A stretch of 64,000 nucleotides of DNA from Deroplatys truncata (Eukaryota; Arthropoda; Insecta; Mantodea; Mantidae), in assembly GCA_030765065.1 (NCBI GenBank), contig CM060985.1, positions 176,640,096-176,704,095 on the forward strand. The letters run 5' to 3'. Both the position numbers and the translations under genes were made by a program. A model generated the notes under the pieces. It was not told the DNA's origin. It saw only the letters and a program-made list of their open reading frames with translations, and did no database searches. Shown here in pieces: positions 57,481 through 64,000 of this stretch (position 1 is the first letter of the stretch; every line of letters starts with the position of its first letter).

Positions 57481-58540
57481 GTGTTAAACTTTTTACTATC
57501 GGTTCACTAGCATGGTTTAATTCAAACCTCACGGAGGTTTCACTACTGTGATTTAGTTCAAACCTCACGGAGACTTCACTAGTGTGATTGAGTTCAAACC
57601 TCACGGAGACTTCACTACTGTGATTTAGTTCAAACCTCACGGAGACTTCACTAGTGTGATTTAGTTCAAACCTTACGGAGACTTCACTAGTGTGATTTAG
57701 TTCAAACCTCACGGAGACTTCACTAGTGTGATTTAGTTCAAACCTCACGGAGAATTCACTAGTGTGATTTAGTTCAAACCTCACGGAGACTTCACTAGTG
57801 TGATTTAGTTCAAACCTCACGGAGACTTCACTAGTGTGATTTAGTTCAAAACTCACGGAGACTGCACTAGTGTGATTTAGTTCAAAACTCACGGGACTTC
57901 ACTACTGTGATTTAGTTCAAACCTCACGGAGACTTCACTACTGTGATTTAGTTCAAACCTCACGGAGACTGCACTAGTGCGATTTAGTTCAAAACTCACG
58001 GGACTTCACTACTGTGATTTAGTTCAAACCTCACGGAGACTGCACTAGTGTGATTTAGTTCAAAACTCACGGGACTTCACTACTGTGATTTAGTTCAAAC
58101 CTCACGGAGACTTCACTACTGTGATTTAGTTCAAAACTCACGGAGACTGCACTAGTGTGATTTACTTCATACCTCACGGAGACTTCACTACTGCGATTTA
58201 GTTCAAAACTCACGGAGACTGCACTAGTGTGATTTACTTCAAACCTCACGGAGACTTCACTAGTGTGATTTAGTTCAAACCTAACGGAGACTTCACTAGT
58301 GTGATTTAGTTCAAACCTCACGGAGACTTCACTACTGTGATTTTGTTCAAACCTCACGGAGACTGCACTAGTGTGATTTACTTCATACCTCACGGATCCT
58401 TCACTACTGCGATTTAGTTCAAAACTCACGGAGACTGCACTAGTGTGATTTACTTCAAACCTCACGGAGACTTCACTACTGTGATTTAGTTCAAACCTCA
58501 CGGAGACTTCACTACTGTGATTTAGTTCATTTTCATTACC
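57481..58540. repeat. Second 36-bp array, diverged subtype, about 29 units
   Basis: The unit is GAGACTTCACTAGTGTGATT followed by TAGTTCAAACCTCACG. It is related to the main unit (CTTCACTA..GTGATTTA..TTCAA) but has its own fixed differences, including a CpG in CACGGAG and a perfect CACTAGTG palindrome in many units. Some units are 34 bp (CACGGGAC instead of CACGGAGAC). Minus-strand frames with the period EVSVRFELNHTS run at 57476-57892 and 58067-58501. Confidence 0.93.
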
Positions 58541-58775
58541 AGTTCACTAATGTGATTTAATTCAATCCTACAGTTACTTCACTAACGAAATTGCGTTTAA
58601 ATATCAATGAGACTTCAACTAGTGTGATATAGTTTAATTTTCATTATCACTTCACTAATGCTATTTAGTTCAATCCTACTGCCACTTCACTAATGTAACT
58701 CCATTTAAATCTCACTGTCACTTCACGTATGTGGTTCAGTTCAATTTTCACCGTCACTTCACCTTTCCTCACGCA
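58541..58775. repeat. Decayed right tail of the minisatellite
   Basis: CACTAATGTGATTTAATTCA, CACTTCACTAATGCTATTTA, CACTTCACTAATGTAACTCC and CACTTCACGTATGTGG show the unit fading out into unique sequence. Confidence 0.8.
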
Positions 58776-59595
58776 TAGCAGCGCAATAGAACATACTCAA
58801 AGCAGCCTCTTCTTACTTCCGCTTCACTTCTCTAGCAGCATCCTCTATACGTCACTAACTCACTCGTATAACTCACTGACTCGTGAACACGTTTGACAAT
58901 ACAAAGCCGCTGGAATTTTGGATTTCTCGGGAGGTGGGGCAGGAACTGTCCTACAAATATATATGGTTATCTCTCGATAGCGCTTCTGAATTTAAATTGG
59001 TTAATAATACACCTCTGTGTCCTCGTCTCTTCAACCGGCCAGTCCACCGGCCACCTTCCAAGTAATAACCCCGGGCCATAGCCTCGCCACGATATGAAAC
59101 CATGCTAAGAGAGAAAGAAAGGTTCAAAGGGGTGTATACAAAAGCGTACTGCCTTTGTTATTGAAATCCTGTTAAGGGTGTTTCCAGTTACCATTACAGC
59201 CCAATATTTGTGAACGAGAAAGACCTTGTGTATGACTGGACGGTCGTAAAAATGAAACTTCAATGCTCCTTTGTTGCTATGAAAACCACGTTAGGAATAT
59301 AAATGTAAGGATTAACCAATAGGAAATGAGCGAGGTTCAGTATACATTAAAGGAAAGTTACAGGTCACTTGTAATGACAGTGTGCGTATTCAAAATGTAA
59401 GTTTTGAGAAGAAAATGGCTTTAGAGGTTCAGCAAGATTCGCGTAACCTTAGGAGCGTATTAGAACCTGGATGTTTAAACCTGCGTAAGAATAAAAATAG
59501 TGCGCAAAAACGGCAATAAGCACGTAGCATTAAAAAACACACATTTTAAAAAGTCAATCATAATATTAATAACCAGTATTTGGTTAAACATTATA
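58776..59595. other. No recognisable feature
   Basis: Sequence of ordinary composition with no motif-bearing frame. Overlapping 60-codon frames near 58890 are incidental. Confidence 0.3.
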
Positions 59596-60470
59596 AATAT
59601 TTACTTTCTCTACCATGTATATGGTCTGTAGAGAAGGTACAGCACTGCACCCAAAAATTCGATACCGAAATTTCATAGGAAATACTGTTTTGAGGCACCT
59701 TCCATAAAAAAATATTTTTAAAAAATGGTCCGTGTGTGTTTACGAACAGCATAACTCAAAAACTAAAAGCCCCATAAATACAAATTTTGTATTTAGGTCC
59801 AGTACTTTGCAAAGACAGCACGCGAACGACAATTTTCAAGAAAATTCGCCCCCCCCAAACTACTCTTTCAATGGAACAGTTTTGGAACTTTTTTAAAAAT
59901 TGGCTCATAGTATTTTGATTAAATCATCATACATTCAAGATATTTACATACTAGTAAAATGTACACCCTGAATTCTCTGAGAATAGCCTGTGAAGTCCTC
60001 TTCATTCGGAAGGAATTTTGTATAATCATGTATAACTGGTAAACCTTGAGCGATAGACGAAAACAAAACTTGGTATTTAAGATCAGCATCTTCCAAAGAT
60101 ACGATACCAAGATATTCAAGAAGATTCAAATTAAAACTATCCTTTATGTGAAAACGTTTCAATTCCTAAGAAACATGCTAACGATTTTTATTAAATTTGC
60201 ACTACAAAGTGTATATGATGATTTCTTGCGGAATAGCCTGTGAAGTTCTCTTTAACCGGAAGGGATTTTCTATAATGTTATACAATTGGATAGGCGAAAA
60301 CGTGATACACAAAAAGCAGATATCCTTAAAGCAAACAATGTATTGAAAATAACTTTTTTCTAGCATAAGCCATTTCGTAGATGTTCGTCATTATTGGTTC
60401 CAATTATTCAAAGCAACTTTATTTCTCTGCGGTTTGTACGACGGTTATTCCAAAACTAAGTTTCGGTGAA
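59596..60470 (-). repeat. Repeat A/A2 copies, two overlapping remnants
   Basis: Starts ATTTACTTTCTCTACCATGT, then CCAAAAATTCGATACCGAAA. A second, more diverged stretch from 60046 repeats the middle part (AAAACTTGGTATTTAAGATC, AGCATCTTCCAAAGATACGA). Both are in minus orientation. Confidence 0.65.
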
Positions 60471-60559
60471 CAATATTTAAAGATTGGTAGACCCAAATAA
60501 CGTTTCACGTATGCAGCGCTGCCTACCAATTCCTGAGGAACCTACCGCAGTGTTGGTGT

Positions 60560-60960
60560 GACGCAGTAGGCATTTGCCAGTCGTAGAAAGCAGATCGCAA
60601 TGACCGCGACAATCGTAGATCCCGCCAGTTGCGAAGTGGACCGGACATAATGAGTGACAAACAGGTTCGACACTGGTGTCGAGAAATTCGAAATGACCAC
60701 ACAAATGTGCACGATGAACAGCGGAGTGATAGACCCAGTATTCGGACCGACGACATCGTTGAGCAAGTGAACCAAAAACTTCGAAGTGGTCGGTGTTTGA
60801 CGACTAATGGTCTGGCTGATGAATCCCAAATTTTGCTCGAACCTCATTTTACAGGATTGTCACTGAATAGCTTGGATATGGCAAGCTTTGAGCGAGGGTT
60901 GGGTGCCAAAGCTACTCACCGGTAAGCACAAAGAGCAACGAATGCGCAGTGCACAACAGT
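60560..60960 (+). pseudogene. mariner transposase N-terminal fragment
   Basis: The frame contains SDKQVRHWCREIRNDHTNVH, DEQRSDRPSIRTDDIVEQVN and LRSGRCLTTNGLADE, the mariner helix-turn-helix pattern. The HTH2 region then decays. No catalytic Asp block is present. It is a different subfamily from the other mariners in the window. Confidence 0.6.
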
Positions 60961-61335
60961 TTTGGGAGCGCTATAGACAAGATAGAGATGGCTCAAGATT
61001 ATACCCACTTTTAGTTTGCCCGATTGTACTTTTGATTTATTAACACTCAGTAAAAAAGGCATTTTGCCTAACATCCGGGCTCTGTTTGTTACTATAACTT
61101 GAGAAGTGTTGGAATATTTATGATTACACGCAGACCGACGTGCATAAAGGATTAGCCCATGGTGGAACCCAACAGTTTACTTTGACAATGACAAAATCTA
61201 ACCCACTCTCTGCCAGCGTGACCTCCTCTGTTGCTCGAGCACAATTGTAGTCACATGACCGAGTTACAAGGGTTAACATTACAAACTAGCTGCACATTTT
61301 TCACTAGTGATTCGTTGAGTTTTGGTAAAATATAT
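60961..61335. other. No recognisable feature
   Basis: Short unassigned interval between two mariner remnants. Confidence 0.3.
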
Positions 61336-62500
61336 GCGAGCGGGAGTAAAATGAAAACCTTAAACATCTTTTTGAATTTAATTTATTGAACAAAATTGGA
61401 ACACAAGTATATCTTTTCTCGACATAGTCTCCATAACGCTAAACGGACTTCCTCCAGCGCGTAGGCGGTGCACGGGTTCCTTTGAAAAAGAAAAGTCTTT
61501 TGGTCGTCTGCGCAGCCACCCGTGCACCTCTTTATCGGAACGAAATTTCTTTCCTCCCATTGCCTCTTTGAGTGGTCCAAACAAATATCAGTGCAAGGTC
61601 CAGTGAGTAGGGCGGATGCGGAAAAGTATAAAAGTGAAGGTCATCAATGGCTGCAAAATGACACCTGTTGCCAGAAGTTCATGTCGGTTTAATCTGATTA
61701 CTGGCTGAAGATGGCTTTTTAACATACTGGAATATGACACACAGGTGTTTCCCCTAGTCGTGTAGTGTTCCAAGACAAGGCCTCGTTCATCCCAAAAGAG
61801 AGTCAACGTAACCCTCCCTGCAGATGGCTGCGTCCAGAGCTTGTTGGGTTTCGGTGATGGGGAATCGCGATTTCTTGCTTGCTCTCTTTGTTTCGGTTGG
61901 TGGTAGTGTACCCAGGTTTCGTCTCCTGTAGAAGCCATCACCATCGACGCAAAGGTTCTTCACAGACGTCAACCCGTCGCTGTTTCAATTCTGGACTGAG
62001 CTGCCTAGGCACCCACCTTGCAGACACTTTGCAAAACATAATCACGTCATGAGTGGTGTGATGTGCTGAGCCATGACTTATGTTCAAATGTGCGTCTATT
62101 TCATCCACCTTCACACGGCGATTTTCCATCATAATGGCTTCAACTGCTACAGTAGACTCTGGTGTCACAATGCGGTGTGCCTGACCCAGGTCACAGAAGT
62201 CAAGCCATTTCCGAACTTACTTCTTCACTCAAACACTTGCTGCAGTGATACACATGCATCATCTTACTTCTTAGAAGACGTATCACAGAACATTGTTCTT
62301 CCTTGGTGCATGTCGCAAGTAGGGTAACCAATTTAAACTGGTGTTGTGGCCACGTTTCGCTTGTCTACAGCATTCTGCCACCTGTTAGACATTGGTAACA
62401 CATCATTGGTAACAGTACTGCCAACTTACAGAATTAATTCGTAATACAATAACACGTAGAAATAAAACAGAGAAGGTTCATCCCTTCGTCTCCATTTCGA
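61336..62500 (-). mobile_element. mariner-like element, degraded (minus)
   Basis: The left border carries GAGCGGGAGTAAAATGAAAA, then CCTTAAAC, a typical mariner terminal-repeat style. A degenerate complement (AAGGTTCATCCCTTCGTCTC) lies at about 62475-62500. The span of about 1.17 kb fits a mariner. The right border is uncertain. Confidence 0.5.
61400..62300 (-). pseudogene. mariner transposase (minus)
   Basis: Minus strand, in pieces. VTPESTVAVEAIMMENRRVK, ISHGSAHHTTHDV and VSARWVPRQLSPELKQRRVD lie in 61938-62168. GDETWVHYHQPKQ (first catalytic Asp) follows, then TQPSAGRVTLTLFWDERGLV and LEHYTTRGNTC in 61588-61944. The second Asp block is lost or unreadable. FGPLKEAMGGKKFRSDKEVH lies in 61378-61584. 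Frameshifts separate the three frames. The helix-turn-helix start is decayed near 62200-62300. Confidence 0.75.
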
Positions 62501-63637
62501 TGATGAAAGCTCTCGTATAAATATCCTAGTTGTAGTCTAGTTTAGTCACACATGCAAACAATTCTTTACCCCTTCCTTTGGAAGGAACAATTACGTTCTA
62601 TTTGCGCAGCCTTTTCATGTGTACCAATCGTAGCGAAGCTTCTCTATTGAGGCAGCATCCGAACCGCCTCCTCATTTCACATCGATTATTGGTCTGTGTG
62701 TATGAATTGTTTTTCAAGCCAGTCATAGAGAGATTTGATACCTCATGTATGGAGTCATAGGTTGGTTACCTTAAGGTAGAAATCTTATTGAGGGAAAACA
62801 GTATTGTAATCTAGGGGATGGGCCACTTGTTATGAACATTATATAAATATTTTTATTCCAGTAAGTGTGACATTTGAACTAGTACCCAAAGAAAACGTTT
62901 ATTTGTATAATTATTTCTCAAAATATTGTGACGACGTCACGGCATCTTCATTGGATGCTAAGACAGGTACGTGGTTCAGGTTTCCAGATGAAGAGCCTAG
63001 CTTGTCGGAGAGGTGGCCGAGAATCAGTAGTGGTGAAGGGGGGCAAATTATTGAGTGTATCTTGCACTACCATTTACTCAAGTGCTTATATTATATTCAC
63101 GTCTCTGTGGATGGAGAAAGCCATTCAAGGAAGGGTCCGGATCAGAAGACGACGTCAGGGCCACCTTCCAGCAACGCATACCAAAATACAGAGGCCGCAA
63201 AGACCAGATTTAACAAAAGCAGAAAATAAATTTCACTTATACAAACTAAAGTTGGATTGAAATATTGAAAGACACGCATAAAATCAGCAGAAGGTTTATA
63301 TCTCTCTAGGGCGTCCATACCAACTTTCAAGGAAGGCTAGGTAAAGCAGTTAGAATACAATCAGATGACGTGACCTCGCCCTAGACAAACAACTCGTAGA
63401 ACCTCAGCCTTATAAAAGTCCCACTTATAGAAGCTCGCATCTCTAAAAAAAAATACACACAAGAATTGCAACAGAACTAAAACTTAACACTTTAAAACGA
63501 CAAATTTAGACAGAGATGTACCTGGGCGGGAGTAACACCAAGCAAAAACTCCCTCAGAATATAACCATTTACATAAACACTAAGAACTCAATAAAACTGC
63601 TTAGTCATTCACAAAGAAACCACAAAAGCTACGAAAA
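62501..63637. other. No recognisable gene
   Basis: Overlapping plus-strand frames of 120 and 110 codons at 62867-63260 have no recognised motif, and neither has a supporting start context. The remainder is AT-rich. Confidence 0.25.
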
Positions 63638-63639
63638 TA

Positions 63640-64000
63640 CAGGATTATATGCGAAGAACTGACACATTTATTTCTTTAATTGTTTCAAAACAAGTTGTGC
63701 TAGCGAGGACTTATTATACCTGAAATGCACAGAAATTTTGGGGGATTATTTACCTCTATTGCAAACGTTGAAATTGACCTCCATCCTGCATAAGGCACAA
63801 CTCAACACGTCGTTCCATGTTACTGGCCACTCGTTGGAGCACTCTGCTGTCAATAGCTTGAATCTCCTGTGTAATGTTGTGCTTCAGATCGTCCAATGTC
63901 TGGGGACGTGTGGCATAAACCCTGTCTTTTAAGTAACCCCAGAAACAAATCCGGAGATATCGCTGGCCACAGGTTCTTGAAAATTACCCGGTCTTCAAAG
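63640..64000 (-). mobile_element. Tc1/mariner (DUF4817-type) transposon, 3' part, runs off window
   Basis: Minus strand. The end begins CAGGATTATATGCGAAGAAC at 63640 with TA at 63638-63639, matching the terminus at 8981-9000. The coding frame ends at the stop complementary to 63756-63758. In order it contains LDDLKHNITQEIQAIDSRVL, QRVASNMERRVELCLMQDGG and a Phe-rich end, near-identical to 8735-8885. The catalytic core lies beyond the window edge. Confidence 0.8.

Noticed and set aside
38225..58775. CRISPR-like array, because of the 36-bp repeat length
   Set aside because: Units are contiguous with no unique spacers, there are no cas genes, and the surrounding transposons are of animal type.
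62867..63260. 120- and 110-codon overlapping frames as a gene
   Set aside because: They overlap in two frames of the same strand, lack any motif and have no supporting context.

Overview
The window looks like a repeat-dominated, gene-poor stretch of an arthropod (most likely insect) nuclear genome. The evidence is the set of transposon families present: mariner, pogo/Tigger-like, Tc1/mariner elements with an insect-type DUF4817-like N-terminus, an APE-type non-LTR retrotransposon, tRNA-derived SINEs and solo LTRs. A cockroach or termite is my guess from the general look of these families, but that cannot be proven from the sequence alone. I found no convincing host protein-coding gene, no rRNA, no genuine tRNA gene and nothing bacterial.

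Layout. 0-5 kb: a pogo/Tigger-like DNA transposon whose transposase is split into three readable pieces by nested insertions (an unclassified ~0.85-0.95 kb repeat, here 'Repeat A'; a tRNA-derived SINE; and a second unclassified ~0.9 kb repeat, 'Repeat B'). 5-13 kb: SINE and Repeat A remnants, a degraded mariner fragment, a degraded Tc1/mariner element, two almost full-length mariners lying 11 bp apart in opposite orientation, and a 486-bp MITE with terminal inverted repeats of about 65 bp. 13-20 kb: several Repeat A copies, a 5' LTR with a primer-binding site, and the 3' fragment of an RNase H-bearing LINE. 20.8-24.8 kb: two ~1 kb copies of an unclassified DNA transposon in inverted orientation, each with a different set of inactivating stops. 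25.4-26.2 kb: a solo LTR of the family seen at 17-18 kb, with TG...CA ends and a 4-bp target duplication. 26.8-32.2 kb: second Repeat B copy, SINEs, Repeat A. 32.2-36.8 kb: a complete-looking, recently dead non-LTR retrotransposon (ORF1, ORF2, 3' trinucleotide tail, 12-bp target duplication) inserted into a Repeat A copy.

38.2-58.8 kb is the most striking part: about 20.5 kb of uninterrupted minisatellite with a 36-bp unit (about 520 units in the main array and about 29 units of a diverged subtype). Because 36 is a multiple of three and the consensus has no stop in one frame of each strand, long 12-residue-periodic ORFs exist on both strands. The array has higher-order structure: one 4,732-bp block is tandemly duplicated with very few differences, an older related block lies to its left, and shorter blocks lie to the right. 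58.8-64 kb: more Repeat A relatives, two mariner remnants and the end of another copy of the DUF4817-type transposon.

The elements do not form a pathway. They record successive insertions: nested elements give relative ages (pogo-like older than the Repeat A, SINE and Repeat B insertions inside it; Repeat A older than the LINE). All protein functions given are family assignments by motif; no database search was run.
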